Below, one piece after another: positions 9,381 to 20,200 of a stretch of DNA of 64,000 nucleotides; the first letter of the stretch is position 1, and every line of letters begins with the position of its first letter. Source of the DNA: Caldithrix abyssi DSM 13497 (lineage in GTDB: Bacteria; Calditrichota; Calditrichia; Calditrichales; Calditrichaceae). The position numbers and the translations under genes were made by a program. Location of the stretch: the NCBI RefSeq assembly GCF_001886815.1, contig NZ_CP018099.1, positions 1,672,501 through 1,736,500 on the forward strand. Reading direction: 5' to 3'. Under the pieces are notes generated by a model. It searched no databases. It saw only the letters and a list, made by a program, of their open reading frames with translations, and was not told where the DNA came from.

Positions 9381-11192
9381 TTAACTTGAAACACCTGACT
9401 TAAAAACGGCAGATTTTTCCAGAATTTGTTTTACAATGGTCAGATTATTTTCCAGAGCTTTTGTCAATTCTTCATTGGAATACTTTAAGGTAACGCCCGG
9501 CATATAGGTAAGAACGATTTTGTCATCCCAGATTTGATAGTGCAGACCAAAGTAGCGGGCGTAGGGCAGTCGGATGCCCGGACGTCCCACCACCGGAATC
9601 TCTTCGAAAATGTCCGGATGCGAAACGGGAATATCCATAGATTGCGGTTGGTATTTGCCCGCAATCTTTAAGATCAGTACGCTAACGCCCAGCAGAAGAT
9701 TGACCCACAATCTGGCGAATCCTTTGCGCGTATTTACAAACAGGGAAATAATTTTAGATGGAGGAAAATACTTGCGCGCAGCCCGGTAAGCGGTTCGTTG
9801 CGAGTCGATGGCTTTTTTGAACAACTCAAGCGCCTGTTGGGGATTGAAGCCTTCGTTTTGCACGTAATCTACAAATTGCTTTACCTCTTCCGTCGTGGCG
9901 TTGGCGTTGGTCAAATTCATGCAACGATATCTGGACATGGAAAGGTATTGAATAATATTCAGATGTTTTCCGAATAGTTGTTTGGCGGCCATGGCCAGAA
10001 CGACCATAAAGGCCGGGACGGGCAGCATGTTGAACTGGTTGAAGAAATTTTTTCCCGTACCGTTTATCTCAAATGTAGCCTGCTGGTGGTCGATCACGCG
10101 CTCGGCGATTTTTTCGGCTTTTTTTAACGGTCCTGGCGGAATTTGCCAGTTTAGCTTGTTAAAGGTTAACAGTACGGCCGGCTGGGTCTGGTTTTCTGGC
10201 AGGGAAACGGCGGCGGCGCGCTTTTGAATTTCTGCGCTGCCGCGCATCATCGGATTGCCATCTAAATAAGCGTTGAAACTGCAAAAGGTGGTCGCCCGGG
10301 CGTTGCCAAAAACCACGATTTGCAAACTGGAATGGTACCAGCGGTTAAAGTGATTCCGGCTTTGCGTCAGGCGCGCAGCCTCGGCGTAAGTTTGCGGATG
10401 GTCGTCCAGATCGAGACAGATTGTGAAAAAGCTGTGCCGAATTTTTTCGAAGGCCAGCCGATTTTGCGGGATATGCAGAAGATTGGAAAAGATTTTGATT
10501 TGCGCCGGATGCGCAATGCCGGTTAACAAACCGGGCGAGGCAGCATTGGGCGCATCGCCGTTCTGGTTTACCTGATTTACAATTTTGGTTAAAGTTTCTA
10601 ACAGCTCGGCAAAGGAGGTGGACTGACCGGGATGCCCCACGTTGATAAGAAAATAATGCCCACGGTAAATAACGGTAATCTGATCGGTTTTACTGCTTTT
10701 AAAAAGACGCGCCCGCCCGTTTTCGATGATCAGGCTGGTGCCAAAAAAGTTGGGATACTGGCCCATTTCCAGAACATGATCTTTATGTCGATCCGGCGCC
10801 AGCTTTCCGCTCATTAAATCGTCGTAAAAACCGTAAACGGCCATAATTAAAGTGGCGGCGCGTTGAAGAGCAGTCAGCTTTCTGGGATCGTCTTTTAAAG
10901 CCAGAGTGGCGGAATTAATTAAGGCAAAAAGTCCTGCGCCGCGCATGTTGGTCTTTCTTAAGTCATCTTCCAGACGGTCGGGCAGGCTTTTGTAAAAAGA
11001 TTTAAAGCCGGTTAAAGTCATAAGCGCTTTAACAATAGCCCTGGAAATAGCCGAATCCTTAATTCCCATTTCTTCCAGTGAAATCATTTCATCCCAGGCC
11101 GGCAGAGGAACTAAAGGCGGTTTGGGATAGGCGGCTAATTGCTCGTAAATATTCTTTGTCCGCTCTCCTTCGAGTAAGTTTGTGTACGCCAT
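9381..11192 (-). CDS. Carnitine/choline acyltransferase-family protein, catalytic His replaced
   Basis: A 603-residue protein between the two PKS-containing genes and in their direction. Several blocks match the carnitine acyltransferase family by eye: a substrate-site stretch around 147-187 (FFGTSLI, then ITVIYRGHYFLINV), NRWYHSSLQIVV at 283-294, FFNQFNMLP with a following helix near 390-420, and SMSRYRCMNLTNANATTEE, which aligns with the family's RxGRTE region. The family's catalytic block, EHxxxEGxP in carnitine acetyltransferase, reads FNAYLDGNP here, so the catalytic His is Asn307 and the Glu is Asp311. The STS motif near the C-terminus is also not recognisable. It may therefore bind an acyl chain or carrier without transfer, or use other chemistry. 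Carnitine-acyltransferase domains are known as chain-releasing domains of some fungal PKSs. It is separated by 125 bp from the PKS after it and 67 bp from the megasynthase before it, so it is most likely part of the biosynthetic operon. Confidence 0.78.
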   Translation of the reverse strand: MAYTNLLEGERTKNIYEQLAAYPKPPLVPLPAWDEMISLEEMGIKDSAISRAIVKALMTLTGFKSFYKSLPDRLEDDLRKTNMRGAGLFALINSATLALKDDPRKLTALQRAATLIMAVYGFYDDLMSGKLAPDRHKDHVLEMGQYPNFFGTSLIIENGRARLFKSSKTDQITVIYRGHYFLINVGHPGQSTSFAELLETLTKIVNQVNQNGDAPNAASPGLLTGIAHPAQIKIFSNLLHIPQNRLAFEKIRHSFFTICLDLDDHPQTYAEAARLTQSRNHFNRWYHSSLQIVVFGNARATTFCSFNAYLDGNPMMRGSAEIQKRAAAVSLPENQTQPAVLLTFNKLNWQIPPGPLKKAEKIAERVIDHQQATFEINGTGKNFFNQFNMLPVPAFMVVLAMAAKQLFGKHLNIIQYLSMSRYRCMNLTNANATTEEVKQFVDYVQNEGFNPQQALELFKKAIDSQRTAYRAARKYFPPSKIISLFVNTRKGFARLWVNLLLGVSVLILKIAGKYQPQSMDIPVSHPDIFEEIPVVGRPGIRLPYARYFGLHYQIWDDKIVLTYMPGVTLKYSNEELTKALENNLTIVKQILEKSAVFKSGVSS

Positions 11193-11259
11193 ATTAACCC
11201 CTTGATGCTTTACTTTAAAGTTGGTCTGGTCATTTGATTAAACCTGAACGTTGTCTTGC

Positions 11260-14200
11260 TTATCGTTTACCACCGCGTTTTTGTTGCATCATTCTCAATT
11301 GTTGCATGCGGCTGGTGGCTTCTCGTTGTTTAGAAGCGCGGGCCATCGATTTGGTCAGCTCCTGGTTCTGGGCGTCTTTATTTTCCAGATACTGCGCAAG
11401 ACTGTGGATGGTGGGATATTTAAAGATATCCACCACGTCCAGTTCCATATCCAGTTCTTCTCTTACTTTTCCCTGAATTTGAATGACGCCTAACGAATGG
11501 CCGCCAAGATCAAAGAACGAGTCGTAAATACTGATCTCTTCGACCTGCAGCACTTCTTTCCAGATGTTTGCCAGCTGGCGTTCGAGATTGGTACCGGGCT
11601 TAATGATCTGTCGTTTTTCGGTGAGGGCTTCCGGTTCCGGCAGGGCGCGCTTATCTACCTTGCCGTTGGCCGTCAGCGGGAATTTATCCAGAACTACAAA
11701 GTGCGTGGGAATCATGAAATCCGGAATTTGTTTTTGCAAATAGGCGCGCAAATCCGCTTCGTTAAAATCGTCTTCCGGGATGAGGTAGGCCACAATTCGA
11801 ATGTCTGCGCCTACTTTTTTAGCGACGACCACGGCGTCTTTAACCAGCGGGCTGCTTTCGATGACATTTTCGATTTCGCCTAACTCTACTCTAAAACCGC
11901 GTATCTTGATCTGTTCGTCAACGCGATCGATGAATTCCAGATTTCCGTCCTTAAGCAGGCGCACCAGATCGCCCGTGCGGTACATGCGTTCTCCCTTTTG
12001 ATCGACAAAGGGGTCCGGTAAAAAGCGCTCGGCGGTTAAGTCGGGCCGGTTCAGGTAACCGCGCGCCAGCCCAACGCCGGCGATGTACAACTCGCCTGGC
12101 ACGCCCTGCGGAACAGGATTAAGATAGGGATCGAGCACGTAGGCGCGCATGTTGGGTATCGGCCGGCCGATCGGAACGGAAAAGGCGTTAAAGTCGTCGG
12201 GAATCTCATAGGTGGTAGTACAGATGGTCGCTTCCGTCGGCCCGTACCCGTTTATAAAATGGTCCACGGCTTTTTTCCATTTACGGGCGATTTCCGGCGT
12301 GCATTTTTCGCCTGCGGAAACCACCACTTTTAAAGTCGGAAATTGATCCGGCGATAGGATGGACAGCACCGATGGCGGCAGGGTAAGATGGGTAATCTTT
12401 TGACGATTAATAACGCCGGTTAAAGCAGGTAGCGACAACAGGTCTTCCGATTTTAACAGCGCAATGGCTCCGCCTAAAATCAAAGGTCGGAAAATTTCTT
12501 CGATGGAAGCGTCAAAACTGAACGAAGCAAAATGGAGCTGGCGCGTGTTTTCGTCGCTTGAGTAGCGTTCGATGGTGGCCATCAATGTGTTGACCAGCCC
12601 GTCGTGATGCAGCAAGGTGCCTTTCGGTTTGCCCGTTGAGCCGGATGTGTAAATAATGTAAGCCAGGTTTTGCGGTGAAAGCGAAAGACGCGGATTTTCA
12701 ACCGGATATTCCTGCAGTTCGGAGAGTTCATCCATCAGGATCAGGTTGGCGCCTGAGTTCAGTTTGCTGGCAAACGATTTTTTTGTGATAACGCATTTTA
12801 AACGGGCGTCTTCCAGCATGTAGTGCATGCGATCGGCCGGATAGTCCGGGTCAATCGGCACGTAAGCGGCGCCTGCTTTTAAAACGGCGAACATGGAAAC
12901 GATCATCTCAAACGAGCGATCCAGGCAAATGCCGATGCGGTCTTCCGTTTTTACGTTTTGTTTTATCAGAAAATGGGCCAGACGATTGGCTTCTTCGTTA
13001 AGCGTCTGGTAGGTCATGGATTGATCTTCGAAAGTAAGCGCTTCTTTTTGCGGCACTCTTTGCGCCTGGCGCTCAAATAGATCAATCACCGTAAGGGAAT
13101 AATCCAGGGCTTTTACGGGCCCGCTCAGCCTGGCCTGCAGTTCTCTGGTTTCTTGTTGGTTGAGCAAGGTCAGGTCTGCAATTTTTTGTTCGGGGTGGTC
13201 GACCATCTGTTCGACGAGGTGCAGATAATGATCGAGCATTTCGCGGATGGTGCTGTTTTCAAACAGATCGACATTGTAGCCCAATGAAATGGCCAGTCCC
13301 TGGCCTGATTCCACGGCCATCATGGTAAGATCGAACGGCGCCACGCCCTGTTCCAGAGCCATGGACTCAATGGTCAGGCTTCCTAATTTTAATTGGGCGC
13401 CTTCGCGGCTAAGGGCAAATTGCGAAAGCCCCTGATCGTGCATCAAATGCGCTCGTTCCAGCACGAACATGGTCTGGAAAAGCGGCGTACGACTGGGATC
13501 GCGTTTTGGCTGAAGCTTTTCCACCAGTAAGGTGAGGGGGTAATCCATGTGTTCAAAAACTTCCAGCGCCGTTTGTTTTACCGTTTCTAAAAAGCGAGAG
13601 ATGTTCTGCTGCGGGTCGATTTGCACGCGCACGGGCAGTGGATTGACAAAGTAACCTATGGTGCGGTTAAATTCGCTGAGGCTGCGACCTGCCGTTGGCG
13701 AGCCCACGATGAGATCGTCCTGCCCGGAGTAGCGGTGCAGCAACAGGTAGTAAGCCGAAAGTAAAAAGGCAAAGGGCGTTAAGCCGTTGTTTTCGCAAAA
13801 GGTGTGCACCCTGTTCGACAAAGAGCCTTCCAGCCATCTGGTTTCAGTGCTTCCTTTAAAGGTTTGAACCGGAGGACGCGGGCGATCTGTCGGCAAATTG
13901 AGAACGGGCAGATCGCCCTGCAATTTATTGGCCCAATAAGCAAACAATTTATTGCCCTCTTCTGAGGCCAGTAGCGCATCCTGCCATTCGATGAAGTCTG
14001 TGTAGTCGGCGCTTAACGGTTCTAAAACGGAATCGTCGCCCTGATTTTCGAAAATCTGGCTCAACTCATCTAACAGCACGGCCTGCGACCAGATATCCGT
14101 TACGATGTGGTGCATGACAAACAGCAGGATGTAATCGTCTTCGCTGCGTTTAAACAGATAGATGCGCATGAGCGGCCCGTTTTCCAGATCAAAATAACTT

Positions 14201-17200
14201 TCCACCTCTTCTTGCAAGCGGTGTTTAATCTGTTCTTCATTCAGGGCCTGCACATCTTCTTCCATGAAAAAGACGGGCATGGTTGGATGAATGCGTTGAA
14301 CGGGCTCGCCGTCTTTTAAATGGAAGGTGGTGCGCAGCGCAGGATGGCGGTCGATCAATTTTTGGAAGGCTTCCCGCATCAGATCGGTATCTACCTGCGA
14401 GCGAATGCGAACGGCGTAGGCCAGGTTAAAGACGCTTTGCGGATTCATGGTGTGCTGAAAGTACATGGCTCGCTGGCCGTGCGACAGTCTGAAGTCGAAC
14501 GGCTCACGGGCGGTCAGCGCCCGTCGGGCAAATTGGAACTTTTCAACTTCGTCTCTGGCGCTTTCGATCTGATCCAGGGTCAGGTTGGTTAAGTCGTTAA
14601 TGGACGGTCCTTTGAGTAAGGTGGCGATGGGCACGGAAATACCCAGTTGACTCTCCACCGTGTTTTTTAATTCAATGGCCATTAAAGAGTCGATGCCAAA
14701 CTGCGAAAGCGACAGTTCATGGTTAATTTGCGAGGCGGGAATTTTAATGACCCCGGCCAGCACGTAGGTCAGGTAATCGCGAATCACATCGAAGCGTTCT
14801 TCCGGATTGAGCGCCAGCACTTCTTTTTTGTCGATGTCTTTAGCGCCTTTTTCGGAACCGGCTTCTGGCTGTTCTTTGAATAAAATATCGCGCAGCAAAG
14901 GCGGTATTTGTTCGGCCGGTTTGCTGCCAAAGATATTGGCCCAGTTTGTTTCGGTAATGATCAGATGACCTTTTTCGACGGGAATGAGTTCATTTAAGAT
15001 GCTCCATCTACCAAGCGCAATGGACATTTCGTCCGGAACGGCGCCGCCGAGTTGCACATGCAGCGAGGGCAGTCCGGCAAGCAAACGTTTTTTGTGCAGC
15101 GCCAGCAGATAGTTGTTAAGGCCGAATTCATTGGCGCCCGCCTTTTTTTCATCTGGCAGCGAAAAGCGGCTGACAGAGATGAAGAAATCGAGCGCAAGGC
15201 CGTGCGTTTTTATGAACGTGGCTTCAATAGCCGCTAAATTTTCCAGAAGATGTTGCGGGGAGAGTTGATCCAGATTTAGCAGGACGCCCTGAATGCCATC
15301 GGCGGAAAAGGAATCCAGCGTCAAATAGTCAATAAAACGCACTGTATTCGGAAATTCCACTTCATTATGGCTTTGCAAGGGTACAAAGTCGATTTGATGA
15401 ACGCCCTGATTCATTAAATAACGAACCAACGCCAGGCTGTTTACGTTTTTCGAGCCGACAACCAGGTATCGGGCTTCGGGCATGAACAGGGTGGAAGCCG
15501 ATTTCACGCTCTGTTCTTTTTGCTCCAGGTTTAAAACAAATTTTTCGATAGAGGTCGATTTTTGCAGTTTGTGAATGGCCAGGCCCACCTGGTTAAAGAG
15601 AAAACTCTTGAGCGGCAGAGGTTGGTAAGTCTGGCTTTCGAATTTCTTTTGCACTTCTGAACTGATGCGTCGGATAAGGCGCGGTTGTTGCGAGGACAGG
15701 TTTTCCAGATCCACGGCAAAAAAGGCGATGTTGTAACGTAGATTATGGTAAACAATGGATTGGCCAAAGGTGTCTCTGGGATTCAATTCGATGAAACGCC
15801 CGAAATCTTTAAGCAGGGCAAAGCTGTTCGCCACTTTCTCGTTGGAGTAGGTATTTACAATGACATCCACGCCTTCATCGTCGGTAATTTTAAGAATATC
15901 GTCGATGAAGTTGAGCGTATTGTTTTTGAAGATGTAGTCCACATGCAAAGATTCCAGAAGCTGTGAGTTGCGGGCGTCTTTTATCGTGGCAAAGATAATT
16001 GCGTTTTGATCTTGCGCCACCTGGATCAAAGCCAGGCCGATGGAGCTGTCGGCGTCGTGGATGAGCACTTTTTCGCCCGGTTGAATGTGGGCCAGGTAGT
16101 TAAGCGCGTAGTGCGCGGTAAAATAGTTAAAAGGCAGGGCGGCGGCCTGTTCAAAGGTCAGCTCTTTTGGCATGGGTAAAATAAAGTCTGCTCTGGTCAG
16201 CCCGTATTTTTTGAAGCCGTTGTCGATCAATCCCATCACGCGCTGTCCAGTCTTAAAGGCTCCGGCTTTATTCCCCACGCGTGTAATGATTCCCGCAAAT
16301 TCAATACCTATTTTGTTCCATGCGCCGGTCTGATTTTCGCTGGCCAGAATAACGTCGCGATTGTTCAGTCCCAGCGCTTTGATTTCCACTTCAACTTCGT
16401 CTTCTCCCGGTTCATAGCGCACGGTTTTCAGGCTCATTTCAGAGGCGACCGGAGCGCTGATTTTAACCGGCGTTTGATGGCTTAAACGTTCAACGTAAAA
16501 TTGCCTGGAGCGAATACTCAGGCGTTGCTCGTAGTCGGGCAGTAAAAGGGCTTTAAACAACGTTCGGGGATCGGGCGTATCCACGTCAATCTGGCTGATC
16601 AGGCGAGAATTGCTGGCAAAGTTAAAAAGCAGATCGCCCAGCAGGGCCTGCTCCGGATCGCATTCCGCTGACTGGCCGTTAACTAAAAAGGCGTTTTGCG
16701 TAACCAGCCAGAATCGTTTTAGCTTGGGGGAGAGCGCATTGCTTAAGGCATAGAGAATTTTTTCGTTGGGGATCTCCGGATTGAGAGACCACAAATACAG
16801 AATTTCGGTATTGTCGGAGATGAGCGGGTCGATTATCTTTTGCGCTTCTTCAAACTTTGTCGGGTTTAAAATCAAAGTCAGGTCATCGTGAAACTCATTC
16901 TCTTCGCCGGGAATAACGGTAAAGCACTCAAAGCCCTTGTCGTTGAGCATTTGGATGAATTGTTCGCTGCGGCTTGTACCATCGCTGAACACCAGCCAGC
17001 GATTGCCCGGGGCGCGCTGGGCTTTTTGTGTTTTGCCCGTATCCAGCGCTTTCCAGGTAATGGTGTAGCTGATGTTGGCCAGCGCTTCGTGCAGAGGAAT
17101 GGTTTTAAACTGCAGGTCATTAATCTGCATGACGATATTTTCTTCGGCGTCCAGGATGATGAATTCCACCGATATTTCGCCTTCGGATAAGGAGTTTTTA

Positions 17201-20200
17201 AGGAAGACCCAGAACTCTTTTTCCAGCGGTTTGACCAGTTTTAGCGACTTAATGGCTTTAAGGGTAAAGGGCGGCAAAAAGCGATTTTTACCAGAAAGAT
17301 TGAGAGCCATTAATTGAAAACAGACGTTGATGATGAACGGATCGATGAGGTACTCCCCGCCGATCGAATGTTGAATTTGCGAAAGATTGACTTTAGCCAG
17401 CAGCTGGTTTTCTTTTTGCCACATGGCTTCTACCGATTGCAGCACGTTCCGGAAGCGGGCCGGAAAATCTGTGAAAACTTGCGGATCAATCGGGTCGAAT
17501 TTTTGCATGACTTCGGTAATGGAAACAGGAGAGACGGCGGGCAGTTCCAGTTTTCTGTTAATGGCGCCCAGACTGTGCAGTTTCCATTCGTTGGTAGAAC
17601 CGTTTCGAATGCGGCTGTAAGCCTGAAAATACGCTTTTTTGGGTGAAACGGGGATCAAACTGAACTGCAGTTCGCGATCCTGGTTTTCCGAGAGTGTGAA
17701 CAGGTTTTTAAATACCAGATTTTCGAGAGACACCTGTATCTGGCCGAAAATCTGTCGGGAAGCGGCGGCGGCCATTTCCAGATAGGCTGTTTCCGGCAAA
17801 AAGGAGCTGCCGAGTTGCGGATCGGTGATAAACGATTGCAAATAGCGGCTGTCCAGCTTAATGCTCCAGTTGGTGCGCGCCGGGAAAAACGGCGAAGACG
17901 TTTGCCGGCCGAGCAGGGGATGGAGCTGTTCCTCTTTTTGCGGACCGCCTTCGATGAGGGCTGTCTCAGCCAGTTCGTCCGTAATCCAGTAACGCTGACG
18001 TTGAAACGGATAAAACGGCAGGTCCACTAATTGTCCGTCTTTGTTGTACATGCGCGCCCAGTTAACCGGATAGCCCAGGGTGTAAAGCGTGGCCAGCGTG
18101 TTCAGCATGCGCCGACGTTCGGCTTCTTTGCGCCGTAAGGAGGGCAGAATGAACGCTTCTTTGGAATGGGCGTTTAAGTTTTGTTTAATGTAGTTCTTTA
18201 AAACCGGATGGGGGCCGATTTCAATAAAAATATTAAAGTCTTTTTCAATCAGGCGATCGATGGCCTGCGAAAAATGGACAAATTGCCGGACGTTTTTGCT
18301 CCAGTAGCGGGCGCCATAATCATGGTCTTTTGCAAAATCGCCGGTTACGGTTGAAACGATGGGGATTTGCATCTGGCGCGTCTGAATGCCTTCCAGCGAA
18401 TCTTCCAACTCCGCCAGGTAGCCGTCCATAATCGGGCTGTGGAAGGCGTAGTTTACCGGCAATTTTTTGAAAAACACATCTTTGCCTTCCAGTTCGGCCA
18501 GCACCTCGTCGATGGCCTGCTCATCACCGGAAATTACCGTGGAGCTTACGCTGTTGTGCGCGCCGATGGAGAGTCGATCGGCGTAGGGAGCAATGAGCTT
18601 TTGCACCTCTTCGAGGGGCAGGTCAATGGCTGCCATTTTTCCCTTACCGGTTGCCTGTTGCATTAAGCGGCTGCGGTGGTAAATTACTTTGACGGCCGTG
18701 TCCAGGCTTAAAATACCCGAAACATGAGCGGCCGCTACCTCGCCCACACTATGGCCAACCACGGCATCCGGTAAAATGCCCCACGAACGCCATAGGGCCA
18801 CCAGGGCCACCTGAATGGCAAATAAAGCCGGTTGGGCAATTTCCGTTTCGCTTAATCTGGAATTTTGTTCGTCGGCTAACAGCTCATCGGTTAAGTTCCA
18901 GTCGGCGTATTCGCTCAGCAGCAAAGAAATGCGCTCGATGGTTGCCTTAAAGACCGGCTCTTTGTTGTAAAGTTCGCGACCCATGGCCCACCACTGTGGT
19001 CCCTGGCCGGAAAAGACGTAAGCGATTTTGAAATGGAGGTTGGGATTAATGACGCCGTAAACTAACGATGGATTTTCTTTGCCTTCGGTGAAGTCTTGCA
19101 GGTTTTTCCTTAATTCTTCTCTGCTTTCGGCGATGACGGCCAGCCTTTGATCCAGATGCGTGCGTTTGAGGGCTAAGGTGTACAACAGGTCGTACATATT
19201 GTTTGCGGAGTCGTCCAGGCGTGTCTGGACGAATTTAGAAACCGAACGGGCAAAATCTTTTAATGCCGTTTCGTTTTTTGCTGAAATTGGTAAGATAAAA
19301 GGTTTTTCTGCGATGTTTTGACCGCGATCGGGATCGGGCGCTTTTACCTCCGGCGCTTCTTCTAATATGACATGGGCGTTGGTGCCGCCAAAGCCAAAAG
19401 CGCTAATCCCGGCCAGGCGTTTTTTATCGCCCTTTTTCCAGGGAATGTTTTGCGTGGGAATTTGAATGGGAGCGCCGTTTAACTTAATGTGCGGATTCAA
19501 TTGTTTAAAATTTAGATGCGCGGGAATCTCTTCATGGTGCAACGCCAGCACGGTTTTAATCAAACCGGCAATGCCTGCTGCGGATTCCAGGTGCCCGATA
19601 TTGGTTTTGACCGAGCCGATAAACAGCGGATTTTCTTTTGAGCGTTCCTGCAACATGACGCGTTTGAGCGATTCGATTTCGATGGGATCGCCTAAAGGCG
19701 TGCCTGTGCCGTGCGTTTCGATGTATTGAATCTGGTCGGGTTCCACCTCGGCGTTGATCAGGGCGTCCTGAATGACTTTTTGTTGAGCGACGCCGTTGGG
19801 CGCGGTAATGCCATTGCTTTTACCGTCCTGATTTACGGCGCTTCCGCGAATGACGGCCAGGATGCGATCGCCATCGTTCAGGGCGTCGCTTAAGCGTTTT
19901 AAGATCACTACGCCGGCGCCTTCGCCGCGGCCGTAGCCATCGGCGCTGGCGTCAAACGTTTTACATTTGCCGTCGGGCGAGAGCATGTGAGCCTGCGAAA
20001 AGGTGATGGAAAGTTCGGGCGATAAGATCAGGTTAACGCCGCCGGCAATGGCCATGTCGCAATCGCCGTTCAGTAAGCTTTGCGCCGCTTCGTGTACGGC
20101 TACCAGCGAAGACGAACAGGCCGTGTCAATAGCCATGCTCGGGCCCTGTAAATCGAACAGGTAAGAGATGCGATTAGCGGCGATGCTAAAGGCGTTGCCC

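Noticed and set aside
14887-17925. Reductive loop as a decayed pseudogene region
   Set aside because: The frame is open across the entire 3868-residue protein and downstream ACP, C, A and PCP domains keep all catalytic residues, so decay is unlikely.
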